From Pantoea conspicua (GTDB taxonomy: Bacteria > Pseudomonadota > Gammaproteobacteria > Enterobacterales > Enterobacteriaceae): a stretch of DNA of 64,000 nt. The DNA is taken from the NCBI RefSeq assembly GCF_002095315.1, contig NZ_MLFN01000002.1:1-64000 (forward strand), given 5' to 3'. Both the position numbers and the translations under genes were made by a program. This document shows, in pieces, positions 1-8,312 of this stretch; position 1 is the first letter of the stretch, and the number at the start of each line of letters is the position of its first letter. Below the pieces are notes generated by a model. It was not told the origin of the DNA and did no database searches. It was given only the letters and a program-made list of their open reading frames with translations.

Positions 1-67
1 CGCCGCCAAACGCGCGCTCTGGCAACAGATGTGTAACCATGACAGCCATCTCTTTTCTCACCCCTGA
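1..67 (+). CDS. holD: DNA polymerase III psi subunit, C-terminal end only
   Basis: Only the last 21 codons are in the window, read in the frame starting at base 2 and ending with TGA at 65-67. The tail contains AAKRALWQQMC, close to the E. coli HolD C-terminus (AARRALWQQIC) as I recall it. HolD (psi) links the clamp loader to SSB through chi. The end overlaps the rimI start by 29 bases, the same arrangement as in E. coli, which supports the identification although the fragment is very short. Confidence 0.75.
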   Translation, partial: AAKRALWQQMCNHDSHLFSHP

Positions 68-479
68 CGACCGGGCGCAGGCCTTTGCCATTGAGTGTCG
101 TAGTCACGCCTTTCCCTGGAGTGAACAGACGTTTGCCCGTAACCAGGGCGAACGCTTTCTCAATCTGCGACTCGACGTTGAGGGTCAAATGGCCGGCTTC
201 GCCATCACTCAGGTGGTACTGGATGAAGCTTCGCTGTTCAACATTGCGGTCGATCCCGCCTGGCAGCGCCGGGGATTTGGCCGTCAATTGTTACAGCATC
301 TGATTGATGAACTGATTAAACGCGACGTGCTGACGCTGTGGCTGGAAGTGCGGGCCTCAAATCTGCCAGCGATTGCGCTCTATCAGCAGCTGGAATTTAA
401 CCAGGTCAGCCGTCGTCCCAATTATTATCCCACCGTCAGCGGTCGTGAAGACGCCATCATCATGGCGCTGACGCTGTAG
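39..479 (+). CDS. rimI: Ribosomal protein S18 alanine N-acetyltransferase RimI
   Basis: RimI acetylates the N-terminal alanine of ribosomal protein S18 using acetyl-CoA. The 146-residue protein is one GNAT domain of normal length (E. coli 148). The acetyl-CoA binding motif QRRGFG lies at 76-81. Glu103 and Tyr115 fall at the positions known to be the catalytic base and acid in the Salmonella enzyme. The ATG at 39 lies inside the holD end, so translation is probably coupled. yjjG follows 18 bases downstream, so the three genes look co-transcribed. Confidence 0.95.
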   Translation: MTAISFLTPDDRAQAFAIECRSHAFPWSEQTFARNQGERFLNLRLDVEGQMAGFAITQVVLDEASLFNIAVDPAWQRRGFGRQLLQHLIDELIKRDVLTLWLEVRASNLPAIALYQQLEFNQVSRRPNYYPTVSGREDAIIMALTL

Positions 480-497
480 CGGTGTTAAGGAGCTTTG

Positions 498-1178
498 ATG
501 TTAGATAACTGGGATTGCATCCTGTTTGATGCTGACGATACCCTTTTTCATTTCGATGCTTACGCCGGTTTACAGCGGCTGTTTGCCGGCTACGACGTGC
601 AGTTTTCCGACCAGGACTACGCCGACTATCAGGCGATTAACAAGCCGCTGTGGGTCGATTATCAGAACGGCGCCATCTCGGCGCTGCAGCTGCAGACCCA
701 GCGCTTTAATCACTGGAGCGAAAAGCTCAGCGTGGCGCCGGAGATCCTCAACAGCGGCTTTCTCACAGCGATGGGCGAGATCTGCACGCCGCTGCCGGGC
801 GCGGTCAGCCTGATGAACCGGCTGCATGGCCGGGTGAAGATGGGCATCATCACCAACGGTTTTACCGCGCTGCAGCAGACGCGGCTGGAACGCACCGGTT
901 TTCGTGACTACTTCTCGGCGCTGGTGATCTCGGAACAGGTGGGCGTGCCGAAACCGGCCGCAGAGATCTTTGATTATGCGCTGAAGCAGATGGGCACCCC
1001 GGATCGTCAGCGGGTGCTGATGGTGGGCGATACGCCGGAATCGGATATTCTCGGTGGAATGAATGCTGGTCTGAAAACCTGCTGGCTCGATCACGGTACC
1101 CGTCCACTGCCGGAACATATTCATCCGACCTGGCAGGTCAAATCGCTAAGCGAACTGGAAGCCCTGCTGGCTGGTTAA
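498..1178 (+). CDS. yjjG: Pyrimidine 5'-nucleotidase YjjG (HAD family)
   Basis: This HAD-superfamily phosphatase dephosphorylates dUMP, dTMP and UMP, and in E. coli it clears non-canonical pyrimidine nucleotides. The 226-residue product has motif I FDADDT at 10-15 (Asp11 nucleophile, Asp13 acid/base), motif II IITNG, the GVPKP lysine region and motif [11 protein letters not shown]. It matches E. coli YjjG almost throughout. An upstream in-frame TTG at 495 is possible, but ATG 498 sits at good distance from TAAGGAG at 486-492 and matches the homologue. In E. coli prfC follows; here the unit ends at a terminator and prfC is absent. Confidence 0.94.
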   Translation: MLDNWDCILFDADDTLFHFDAYAGLQRLFAGYDVQFSDQDYADYQAINKPLWVDYQNGAISALQLQTQRFNHWSEKLSVAPEILNSGFLTAMGEICTPLPGAVSLMNRLHGRVKMGIITNGFTALQQTRLERTGFRDYFSALVISEQVGVPKPAAEIFDYALKQMGTPDRQRVLMVGDTPESDILGGMNAGLKTCWLDHGTRPLPEHIHPTWQVKSLSELEALLAG

Positions 1179-1214
1179 TGCGGGATGCCTCGCAAAGCCA
1201 CACGCTGATAGCTA

Positions 1215-1239
1215 AAAAGGCCCGTCTGACGGGCCTTTT
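1215..1239. terminator. Bidirectional intrinsic terminator between yjjG and smp
   Basis: An 11-bp perfect stem (AAAAGGCCCGT / ACGGGCCTTTT) encloses a CTG loop. A/T runs at both ends let it serve rightward yjjG and leftward smp, which converge here. Confidence 0.9.
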
Positions 1240-1277
1240 CAGTTGTATCATCGCGCTGCGGGACAACAGACGAGGCG

Positions 1278-1928
1278 CTACTCTTTTTTCTCATCTTCCT
1301 CATCGCGATCTTCTTTCACCGGCGTACTGGCGGTGAGCAGAAACGGCGACTGCTGCCAGCGGGTACGGCGATGGCGCAGCAGGGTGCGGGAGAGGATAAT
1401 GCCGATCGCCAGCGCCAGCAGCATCATCAGGCGCAGAATATTGGTGGTGTTATCCACCTGACGCGATTCGGTGACCAGCACGTGGGTATCGAGCGTGACG
1501 CGTAAAAAGCCGAGCGGGCCATCGTTACCGGCCAGCGGCTGGACAATCTGATGATTGAAATAGCTGCCGGCGCGTTTGCCGTCCAGCGCCAGCCGGTCGC
1601 GCACATTGATATTTTCACCGCTGTGCGCCACTAAGCTGCCGTCGCCGTCATACACCGAGGCATCAAGGATGCGGCTGTTGGCGGTCATCTGATTAAGAAT
1701 GGCTTCAATCTGGTTGCGGTTATTTTCGCTGTTATCCATCAATGGCTTCAGGCTGAACGCCACCTGATTGGTCAGGGTATGCGCCAGCTCCTCGACCTGT
1801 TCGGAACGCGCCATTTGATGGCCGAGACTGAACCAGGAGGCGCCCTGCATCAGGACCACCAGCAGCGCCATTGAGATCAGCACAATCACCGTGCGATGTA
1901 AGCGAAATTTTAGTGCGGTTTTAGCCAT
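1278..1928 (-). CDS. smp: Membrane protein Smp (YtjB)
   Basis: The 216-residue inner-membrane protein is encoded divergently from serB, as in E. coli (214 residues). It has an N-terminal membrane segment near 15-32, a periplasmic region with a YDGDGSLVAHSGE sensor-like stretch, a second membrane segment near 165-182, and a charged C-terminus ending in EEDEKKE. Its function is unknown; the two-helix layout resembles chemoreceptor and histidine-kinase sensor modules without the signalling part. ATG 1928 is preferred over the in-frame TTG at 1931 because it gives the conserved MAKT start. Confidence 0.9.
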   Translation of the reverse strand: MAKTALKFRLHRTVIVLISMALLVVLMQGASWFSLGHQMARSEQVEELAHTLTNQVAFSLKPLMDNSENNRNQIEAILNQMTANSRILDASVYDGDGSLVAHSGENINVRDRLALDGKRAGSYFNHQIVQPLAGNDGPLGFLRVTLDTHVLVTESRQVDNTTNILRLMMLLALAIGIILSRTLLRHRRTRWQQSPFLLTASTPVKEDRDEEDEKKE

Positions 1929-2035
1929 CAATAATCCGTGTCACGTCACAACAGAAAGCCTGGAGATTATGTTGCCAGAAGCGGCGCAGACAAGGTAGCC
2001 TCTTGCGTGGTTTTGTTGTCCCTACAGGAGCTGTG

Positions 2036-3013
2036 ATGCCAAATCGTTTAACCTGGTGCGATCTGCCCGCCGATGTCTCTCTCTGGCCGGGTTTGCCCCT
2101 TTCCCTTAGCGGTGATGAAGTGATGCCGCTGGATTATCGCGCTGGCCGGACTGGCTGGCTACTGTATGGCCGCGGGCTGGATAAGCAACGGCTGACCGAC
2201 TACCAGCACCAGCTGGGCGCCGCGATGGTGATCGTCAGCGCCTGGAACGTTGATGAGTATCAGGTGATTCGCCTGGCGGGCTCACTGACGCCGTTCGCCA
2301 GCAAACTGGCGCATGACGCCGGACTGGACGTGGCACCGCTGGGTAAAATTCCGCACCTGAAGACGCCGGGCCTGTTGCTGATGGATATGGACTCGACCGC
2401 CATTCAAATCGAGTGTATCGACGAGATTGCAAAACTGGCCGGTAGCGGCGAGCGGGTGGCAGACGTCACCGAACGGGCGATGCGTGGCGAGCTCGACTTC
2501 ACCGCCAGCCTGCGTGAACGGGTGGCGACCTTGCACGGGGCCGATGCTAATATTCTGAAGCAGGTGCGCGATGCGCTGCCACTGATGCCGGGCCTGACCA
2601 CGCTGACGCAAAAACTGCAGGCGCTGGGCTGGCAGGTGGCGATTGCCTCGGGCGGCTTTACCTATTACGCCGAATACCTGCGCGATAAGCTGCATCTGTC
2701 AGCGGTGGTGGCCAATGAACTGGAAATTCGCGACGGCAAACTGACCGGCAACCTGCTGGGACCGATTGTCGACGCACAATACAAAGCCGACACGCTGAAA
2801 AAACTGGCGCAGCGTTTTGACATCGCGCCGGAACAGACCGTGGCGGTCGGCGATGGGGCCAATGACCTGCTGATGATTAAAGCCTCAGCGCTGGGCATTG
2901 CCTACCATGCGAAACCTAAGGTGAATGAGCAGACTGCGGTCACCATTCGCCATGCCGATTTGATGGGGGTGTTCTGCATCCTCACCGGCAGTTTGATCCA
3001 CGAAGAGCGTTAA
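2036..3013 (+). CDS. serB: Phosphoserine phosphatase SerB
   Basis: SerB catalyses the last step of serine synthesis, O-phosphoserine to L-serine. The 325-residue product has an N-terminal regulatory-like region and a HAD phosphatase domain with DMDST at 117-121 (Asp117 nucleophile, Asp119 acid/base), SGG in the VAIASGGF motif, and VGDGANDLLMI for Mg2+ binding. It is close to E. coli SerB (322 residues). ATG 2036 follows CAGGAG at 2025-2030; a longer reading frame from 2003 would add residues not found in homologues. radA starts 13 bases after the stop, so serB-radA are probably one transcript. Confidence 0.96.
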   Translation: MPNRLTWCDLPADVSLWPGLPLSLSGDEVMPLDYRAGRTGWLLYGRGLDKQRLTDYQHQLGAAMVIVSAWNVDEYQVIRLAGSLTPFASKLAHDAGLDVAPLGKIPHLKTPGLLLMDMDSTAIQIECIDEIAKLAGSGERVADVTERAMRGELDFTASLRERVATLHGADANILKQVRDALPLMPGLTTLTQKLQALGWQVAIASGGFTYYAEYLRDKLHLSAVVANELEIRDGKLTGNLLGPIVDAQYKADTLKKLAQRFDIAPEQTVAVGDGANDLLMIKASALGIAYHAKPKVNEQTAVTIRHADLMGVFCILTGSLIHEER

Positions 3014-3026
3014 CAGAGGTATTGAT

Positions 3027-4409
3027 TTGGCCAAAGTGGCAAAACGCGCATTTGTCTGTAACGAATGCGGCGCAGACTATCCACGCTGGCAGGGGCAGTG
3101 CAGCGCCTGTCACGCGTGGAATACCATCACCGAGGTGCGGATTGCCGCCTCGCCTGCTGCGGCGCGTAACGAGCGTCTGAGCGGCTATGCAGGCAGCGCC
3201 GGTACCAGTCGGGTACAGAAGCTGTCCGAAATCAGTCTGGAGGCGTTACCGCGCTTCTCGACCAGCTTTAAAGAGTTTGACCGGGTGCTCGGTGGCGGCG
3301 TGGTGCCGGGCAGCGCCATTCTGATCGGCGGCAGTCCGGGTGCCGGTAAATCGACGCTGCTGCTGCAGGTGATGTGCCGCTTGTCGGAAGGAATGAAAAC
3401 CCTTTACGTCACCGGGGAAGAGTCGCTGCAACAGGTCGCGATGCGCGCCCATCGTCTGGGGTTACCGACCGAAAACGTCAATATGCTGTCGGAAACCAGC
3501 ATCGAGCAGATCTGCCTGATCGCCGAGCAGGAGCAGCCGCAGCTGATGGTGATCGACTCGATCCAGGTGATGCATATGGCGGAGATCCAGTCTTCGCCGG
3601 GCAGCGTGGCGCAGGTGCGTGAAACCGCTGCCTACCTGACGCGCTTCGCCAAAACGCGCGGCGTGGCAATCATCATGGTCGGCCACGTGACGAAAGATGG
3701 TTCGCTGGCCGGTCCTAAAGTGCTGGAACACTGTATCGACTGTTCAGTGCTGCTGGATGGTGATGCCGATTCCCGTTTCCGCACTCTGCGCAGCCACAAG
3801 AACCGGTTTGGCGCGGTAAACGAATTAGGTGTTTTCGCCATGACCGAGCAGGGGATGCGTGAAGTCAGCAACCCGTCGGCCATCTTCCTGTCGCGCGGCG
3901 AAGAGGTGACTTCCGGCAGCTCGGTCATGGTGCTGTGGGAAGGGACCCGTCCGCTGCTGGTGGAGATTCAGGCGCTGGTGGACCATTCGATGATGGGTAA
4001 TCCGCGTCGCGTGGCGGTGGGTCTGGAACAGAACCGCCTGGCGATCCTGCTGGCGGTGCTGCACCGTCATGGCGGGCTACAGATGGCGGACCAGGATGTG
4101 TTCGTCAACGTGGTCGGTGGGGTCAAGGTGACGGAAACCAGCGCCGATCTGGCGCTGATGCTGTCGATGGTATCGAGCCTGCGCGATCGTCCGCTGCCGC
4201 AGGATCTGGTGATTTTCGGCGAAGTGGGGCTGGCGGGCGAAATCCGTCCGGTGCCCAGCGGTCAGGAACGTATCTCCGAAGCGGCAAAGCATGGCTTTAA
4301 ACGGGCCATTGTGCCGGCTGGCAATGCACCGAAAAAACCGATCGACGGAATGCAGGTTTTCAGCGCGAAGAAGCTGGCCGACGCGCTGGCGATTCTGGAC
4401 GACCTGTAA
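3027..4409 (+). CDS. radA: DNA repair protein RadA (Sms)
   Basis: RadA is a RecA-like, Lon-related ATPase that promotes branch migration of recombination intermediates. The 460-residue protein has a four-cysteine zinc finger (Cys11, 14, 25, 28), Walker A GGSPGAGKST at 101-110, the RadA-specific KNRFG motif at 258-262 and a C-terminal Lon-protease-like domain with the conserved GEVGLAGEIRPV stretch. Length and sequence match E. coli RadA. The start is TTG at 3027, as in E. coli, giving MAKVAKRAFVCNECG; no ATG gives an intact zinc finger. Confidence 0.96.
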   Translation: MAKVAKRAFVCNECGADYPRWQGQCSACHAWNTITEVRIAASPAAARNERLSGYAGSAGTSRVQKLSEISLEALPRFSTSFKEFDRVLGGGVVPGSAILIGGSPGAGKSTLLLQVMCRLSEGMKTLYVTGEESLQQVAMRAHRLGLPTENVNMLSETSIEQICLIAEQEQPQLMVIDSIQVMHMAEIQSSPGSVAQVRETAAYLTRFAKTRGVAIIMVGHVTKDGSLAGPKVLEHCIDCSVLLDGDADSRFRTLRSHKNRFGAVNELGVFAMTEQGMREVSNPSAIFLSRGEEVTSGSSVMVLWEGTRPLLVEIQALVDHSMMGNPRRVAVGLEQNRLAILLAVLHRHGGLQMADQDVFVNVVGGVKVTETSADLALMLSMVSSLRDRPLPQDLVIFGEVGLAGEIRPVPSGQERISEAAKHGFKRAIVPAGNAPKKPIDGMQVFSAKKLADALAILDDL

Positions 4410-4419
4410 TGCGCCAGGC

Positions 4420-4447
4420 GTCCGCTGATGGCGTGCCGTCAGCGGAC
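4420..4447. other. Hairpin between radA and nadR
   Basis: A 9-bp inverted repeat GTCCGCTGA / TCAGCGGAC has a 10-base loop, 10 bases after the radA stop. No T-run follows, so it is not a clear intrinsic terminator. It could stabilise the radA mRNA end or act with Rho. Confidence 0.5.
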
Positions 4448-4494
4448 GAGGGGGCGTCGTTCAACCTTAACCGCATTCACGCAGGAGGCACGAC

Positions 4495-5736
4495 ATGTCG
4501 TCGTTTGATTATCTGAAAACGGCCATTCGCCAGCAGGGCCACACGCTGCAACAGGTCGCTGATGCCAGCGGCATGACCAAAGGCTATCTCAGCCAGTTGC
4601 TCAATGCCAAAATCAAAAGCCCCAGCGCGCAAAAGCTGGAAGCGCTGCACCGCTTTCTCGGGCTGGAATTTCCGCGCCGTGATAAAACGGTCGGCGTGGT
4701 GTTCGGTAAGTTTTATCCGCTGCACACCGGCCATATCTATCTGATCCAGCGCGCCTGCAGTCAGGTGGATGAACTGCATATCATCATGGGCTATGACGAA
4801 CCGCGCGATCGTGAGCTGTTTGATAACAGCGCCATGTCGCAGCAGCCGACGGTCAGCGACCGGCTGCGCTGGCTGCTGCAAACCTTCAAGTATCAGAAAA
4901 ACATCCGCATCCACGCCTTCAATGAAGAGGGAATAGAGCCCTATCCGCACGGCTGGGATGTCTGGAGTGAAGGCGTCAGCGGCTTCCTGAACGAGCATGG
5001 CATCACCCCGGATTGCATTTATACCAGTGAAGCGCCCGATGCGGAGATGTATCAGCAGCATCTGGGGATTCAGACGATACTGGTCGATCCCAACCGATCT
5101 TTTATGAGCATCAGCGGCGCACAGATTCGCCAGGATCCGTTCCGTTTCTGGGAATACATTCCGACCGAAGTAAAACCGTTTTTCGTGCGTACCGTGGCGA
5201 TCCTGGGCGGCGAATCGAGTGGTAAATCGACGCTGGTGAATAAGCTCGCCAATATTTTCAACACCACCAGTGCCTGGGAATATGGCCGCGACTATGTCTT
5301 TTCGCATCTTGGCGGTGACGAAATGGCGCTGCAATATTCTGACTACGACAAAATTGCACTGGGGCAGGCGCAGTACATCGACTTCGCGGTCAAATATGCC
5401 AACAAGGTAGCGTTTATCGACACCGATTTTGTCACCACTCAGGCGTTCTGTCTGAAGTACGAAGGGCGCGAACATCCCTTTGTTCAGGCGCTGATCGACG
5501 AATATCGCTTTGATTTGGTGATTTTGCTGGAAAATAACGTGCCGTGGGTAGCAGATGGATTGCGCAGTCTCGGCAGTTCAGTTGACCGTCGTGAATTTCA
5601 GTCGATGCTGGTGACAATGCTGCGTGAAAACAATATCGATTTCGTTCATGTGCGTGAAGATGATTATGACACCCGTTTCCTGCGCTGCATTGAAGTGGTG
5701 AAAGGGATGCTGGGCGAGAAGAACGCCCAACCCTGA
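4495..5736 (+). CDS. nadR: Trifunctional NAD regulator NadR
   Basis: NadR is the NAD-responsive repressor of NAD biosynthesis genes, and also an NMN adenylyltransferase and ribosylnicotinamide kinase. The 413-residue protein shows the three parts in order: HTH near 18-37 (TLQQVADASGMTKGYLSQLL), adenylyltransferase signature GKFYPLHTGH at 71-80, and a kinase domain with Walker A GGESSGKST at 238-246. It matches E. coli NadR (410) throughout. ATG 4495 is preceded by GCAGGAGG, and the start is the same as in E. coli. Confidence 0.96.
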   Translation: MSSFDYLKTAIRQQGHTLQQVADASGMTKGYLSQLLNAKIKSPSAQKLEALHRFLGLEFPRRDKTVGVVFGKFYPLHTGHIYLIQRACSQVDELHIIMGYDEPRDRELFDNSAMSQQPTVSDRLRWLLQTFKYQKNIRIHAFNEEGIEPYPHGWDVWSEGVSGFLNEHGITPDCIYTSEAPDAEMYQQHLGIQTILVDPNRSFMSISGAQIRQDPFRFWEYIPTEVKPFFVRTVAILGGESSGKSTLVNKLANIFNTTSAWEYGRDYVFSHLGGDEMALQYSDYDKIALGQAQYIDFAVKYANKVAFIDTDFVTTQAFCLKYEGREHPFVQALIDEYRFDLVILLENNVPWVADGLRSLGSSVDRREFQSMLVTMLRENNIDFVHVREDDYDTRFLRCIEVVKGMLGEKNAQP

Positions 5737-5743
5737 TGCGACA

Positions 5744-5765
5744 AGGGGACCGCGGCGGGTCCCCT
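5744..5765. terminator. Hairpin between convergent nadR and oxidoreductase gene
   Basis: An 8-bp GC-rich stem (AGGGGACC / GGTCCCCT) with a GCGGCG loop lies 7 bases after the nadR stop. The U-tract is poor on both strands, so termination efficiency is uncertain. Position between convergent genes supports a terminator role. Confidence 0.6.
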
Positions 5766-5771
5766 GCTGAA

Positions 5772-6773
5772 TTAATAAACCATCACCACTTTGCCACGCA
5801 TGTGGCCTTCCAGCACCCGCTGATGGGCCGCTTTCAGCGTCTCAACGCTTAATCCCTGCAGCGTCTCGCTCAGGGTGGTTTGCAGCTTACCTTCATCCAG
5901 TAAGGCCGCAACAGCATCCAGAATTTCACCCTGACGCGCCATGTCTGGCGTGTTAAACATGCTGCGGGTATACATCAGCTCAAAGTGCAGTGCTGCGCTT
6001 TTCAGCTTCAGCTGATCCATCGACAGCGGATGCTCATTCTCTACGATGGTGCAGATGTGACCCTGCGGCGCGATCAGTTTCGCCATGGTCTCCCAGTGAC
6101 CGTCGGTATCGTTGAGGCAGAAGATATAATCGACCTGCTTGATCCCCTGTTTCTCCAGTTCACCCGGCATATCTTTATAGTTAATCACCAGATCGGCACC
6201 GCGATCGCGGCACCATTGCGCCGAATCCTCACGGGAGGCGGTGGCAATGACTTTCACCTTGCTGTGCAGCTTCGCCAGCGGGATCGCCAGCGATCCGACA
6301 CCGCCAGCGCCACCGACGATCAGCAGCGTTTGATCTTCGCGGGCAGCGGTCAGATTCAGCCGCTCAAACAGTCCTTCCCAGGCGGTCAGCGCCGTCAGTG
6401 GGATCGCCGCCGACTGCGCCCAGTCGAGGCTCTTCGGCTTGTGGCCGGTAATACGTGCATCGATCAGCTGTTCGGTGCTGTTACTGCCGGGTCGGGTCAG
6501 ATCGCCAGCATAGTAGACTTCATCGCCCGGCTTAAAGTTGCTGACTTTGCTGCCGGCTTCCAGTACCACGCCGCTGGCGTCCCAGCCGAGAATACGCGGC
6601 ACCTGCAGCCCGTTTTTGATCGCGCCTTTGTGAACCTTGGTATCAACCGGATTCACCGAGGCGGCTTTAACTTCAACCCGCAGGTCATACTCACCTGGCG
6701 TCGGGGTTTCAGGAAAGATTTCAATAAAGTTCTCAGGACTCTCTGGATTAACAGCAATAGCGCGAATAGACAT
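5772..6773 (-). CDS. Zinc-type alcohol dehydrogenase-like / quinone oxidoreductase-family protein
   Basis: The 333-residue protein is an MDR-superfamily NAD(P)H-dependent oxidoreductase. It has a GroES-like N-terminal part (GDEVYYAGDL near 83-92) and a Rossmann domain with GGAGGVGS at 154-161. The catalytic-zinc ligands of true alcohol dehydrogenases are not seen, so it belongs with the zinc-independent quinone/enone reductase-like branch. The substrate cannot be read from sequence. It is divergent from a LysR-type regulator at 6869, the usual layout for a regulator controlling an enone or quinone reductase. E. coli has no gene here. Confidence 0.85.
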   Translation of the reverse strand: MSIRAIAVNPESPENFIEIFPETPTPGEYDLRVEVKAASVNPVDTKVHKGAIKNGLQVPRILGWDASGVVLEAGSKVSNFKPGDEVYYAGDLTRPGSNSTEQLIDARITGHKPKSLDWAQSAAIPLTALTAWEGLFERLNLTAAREDQTLLIVGGAGGVGSLAIPLAKLHSKVKVIATASREDSAQWCRDRGADLVINYKDMPGELEKQGIKQVDYIFCLNDTDGHWETMAKLIAPQGHICTIVENEHPLSMDQLKLKSAALHFELMYTRSMFNTPDMARQGEILDAVAALLDEGKLQTTLSETLQGLSVETLKAAHQRVLEGHMRGKVVMVY

Positions 6774-6849
6774 AGTGGATCTCCTGTGTAGTTACGCTAA
6801 GTGTAGAACCTGGATTTAGCGGTGATAAGATGGACAATCTTTCATAGAG

Positions 6850-6868
6850 TGTTCGTCTGAGGTGAACA
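6850..6868. promoter_or_regulatory. Candidate LysR operator in the divergent region
   Basis: An imperfect 19-bp dyad TGTTC-N9-GAACA abuts the LysR-gene start codon. A second dyad, GCTAA-N15-TTAGC, lies at 6796-6820 in the same 95-bp divergent spacer. LysR regulators usually bind dyads in such spacers and control both genes. This is a pattern-based assignment only. Confidence 0.4.
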
Positions 6869-7765
6869 ATGGCGTTTCGTCAGTGGCAGGATATGGCGCT
6901 TTTTGCGCTGGTGGCAGAGTGCGGCAGTTTTACCGCTGCGGCGGAGCGCGCGGGATTGCCAAAGTCGAGCGTCAGCCAGCGCATCAGCCAGCTGGAGCAG
7001 CGGCTCGGCATCCGGCTGCTGAACCGCACCACCCGCCAGCTCAATCTGACTTTTGCTGGTGAGCGCTATCTGCTGCATTGTCAGGAGATGATGCAGGCCA
7101 GCGAACGCGCGGACCAGGCGATCGCCAGCCTGCGTGAAAATCCCAGCGGGCGTCTGCGCATCACCAGCCCGGCCGGCATTGGCGCCACGCTGCTGGCGCG
7201 CTGCAATGCGGCGTTTTTACAGCTTTATCCCGATGTAACGCTGGATGTTTCGATCTCAGATGATATGCGTGATCTGGTGCAGGAGGGGTTTGATGTGGCG
7301 CTGCGCACCGGTCAGCCGCAGGAGTCGTCGCTGATAGGTCGTCGGGTTGGCTATTGCCAGCGACGGCTGGTGGCCTCGCAACACTATCTTGATCGGCATC
7401 TGCCGCTGGTGCATCCGCAACAGCTGGCTGCGCATCGCTGCATCGCCCATCGTGCCTGGAACAAATGGGTATTACAGCGTGACGACGAGTATTATCGCTG
7501 GCTGCTGCCGCCCGGCCATCTGACCGATAATTTAATCTACGCCCGTGAATCTGCGCTGGCAGATGCCGGCATTACGCTGCTGCCGCATTTTCTCACCGAT
7601 GGTGCGATGGCGGACCCGCGTCTGGTGCCGGTGCTGCCGGACTGGCAGATGGAAGGGAATGAACTGTGGCTGGTCTATCCGGGACGTAAACTCAACTCTC
7701 CGGCGCTGGCGCGCTTTGTTGAGTTCGCGCTGCAATCCCCGGTGTTCAGGGATTTTTATCGCTGA
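6869..7765 (+). CDS. LysR-family transcriptional regulator
   Basis: The 298-residue protein has an N-terminal winged HTH (SFTAAAERAGLPKSSVSQRISQLE, about 20-43) and a substrate-binding effector domain beginning near 90 (GRLRITSPAGIGATLLARC), the standard LysR-family plan. It resembles the subgroup that controls divergently encoded dehydrogenases or quinone reductases, and its gene sits head-to-head with the oxidoreductase at 5772-6773. That enzyme gene is its most likely target. The ligand is unknown. ATG 6869 gives the usual short stretch before the HTH. Confidence 0.9.
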   Translation: MAFRQWQDMALFALVAECGSFTAAAERAGLPKSSVSQRISQLEQRLGIRLLNRTTRQLNLTFAGERYLLHCQEMMQASERADQAIASLRENPSGRLRITSPAGIGATLLARCNAAFLQLYPDVTLDVSISDDMRDLVQEGFDVALRTGQPQESSLIGRRVGYCQRRLVASQHYLDRHLPLVHPQQLAAHRCIAHRAWNKWVLQRDDEYYRWLLPPGHLTDNLIYARESALADAGITLLPHFLTDGAMADPRLVPVLPDWQMEGNELWLVYPGRKLNSPALARFVEFALQSPVFRDFYR

Positions 7766-7877
7766 CTTTTATATAACAGGAATTACATTAACTTATAAGT
7801 TTGATACCTGTAGCAGAAAATTATATTTCATTAAATATGATGATGTTTCCTGTGGTTCTCAGAGGAAGAGGATTTTT

Positions 7878-8258
7878 ATGAAAGCTCAAAATTTAAAGAC
7901 TGCATGTATCAAAACCTTATCAAAAAGTGAGCTTTACGATCAGCGAGAGTTTAATGGCGTAACGGCTCTTAAAAATATTCTGGGTGATGAAAATAGGGTG
8001 ATTGAAACTACTTTTATCCTTAGGGGCAGTAATGTCAGCTGCAATGCATCCGTTACCTGGTATGATGCCAGAGAGTCACATGAAACTCGTTCCGAGTTCC
8101 GACTTTACTATGAAAGCAATCCGATAACAGAACTGGCGGTTCCCGGAGATAATATTGTGATTGGTTTTGATAAAAAGAATATATTCACCTGCATTTTATT
8201 TAAAACAAATGATGAGGAGCATCAAGGGCTTATTGAACAATGGACTCAGATTTATTAA
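7878..8258 (+). CDS. Orphan EcoRII-N/B3-like DNA-binding domain protein (putative)
   Basis: This 126-residue ORF starts at ATG 7878 after GAGGAAGAGG and ends before a strong terminator. It is visibly more AT-rich than its neighbours, suggesting transfer. No signal peptide or membrane segment is seen. The segment NASVTWYDARESHETRSEFRLYY-like (about residues 56-78) matches the layout Y-[DN]-[AS]-R-x(4)-TR-[NS]-E-x-R of the EcoRII N-terminal effector DNA-binding domain (YYNSRHFGKTRNEKRIT as I recall it), followed by a hydrophobic strand and a closing LIEQW. No nuclease domain is attached or adjacent. That it is an expressed gene is likely; the fold is inference and the function unknown. Confidence 0.7.
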   Translation: MKAQNLKTACIKTLSKSELYDQREFNGVTALKNILGDENRVIETTFILRGSNVSCNASVTWYDARESHETRSEFRLYYESNPITELAVPGDNIVIGFDKKNIFTCILFKTNDEEHQGLIEQWTQIY

Positions 8259-8265
8259 CTTAATA

Positions 8266-8293
8266 AAAAAGGGAAGCACTCGCTTCCCTTTTT
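8266..8293. terminator. Bidirectional terminator between the orphan ORF and ettA
   Basis: A 12-bp perfect stem (AAAAAGGGAAGC / GCTTCCCTTTTT) with an ACTC loop lies between convergent genes. A and T runs flank both sides, so it works in either direction. Confidence 0.92.
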
Positions 8294-8312
8294 AACATCA
8301 ATCACGCTGCGA

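Noticed and set aside
4477-5475. Long minus-strand frame (332 codons) opposite nadR
   Set aside because: It is the shadow of the well-conserved nadR frame and resembles no protein I know. Similar shadows at 5985-6791, 22890-23660, 23600-24460 and 37608-38504 were rejected for the same reason.
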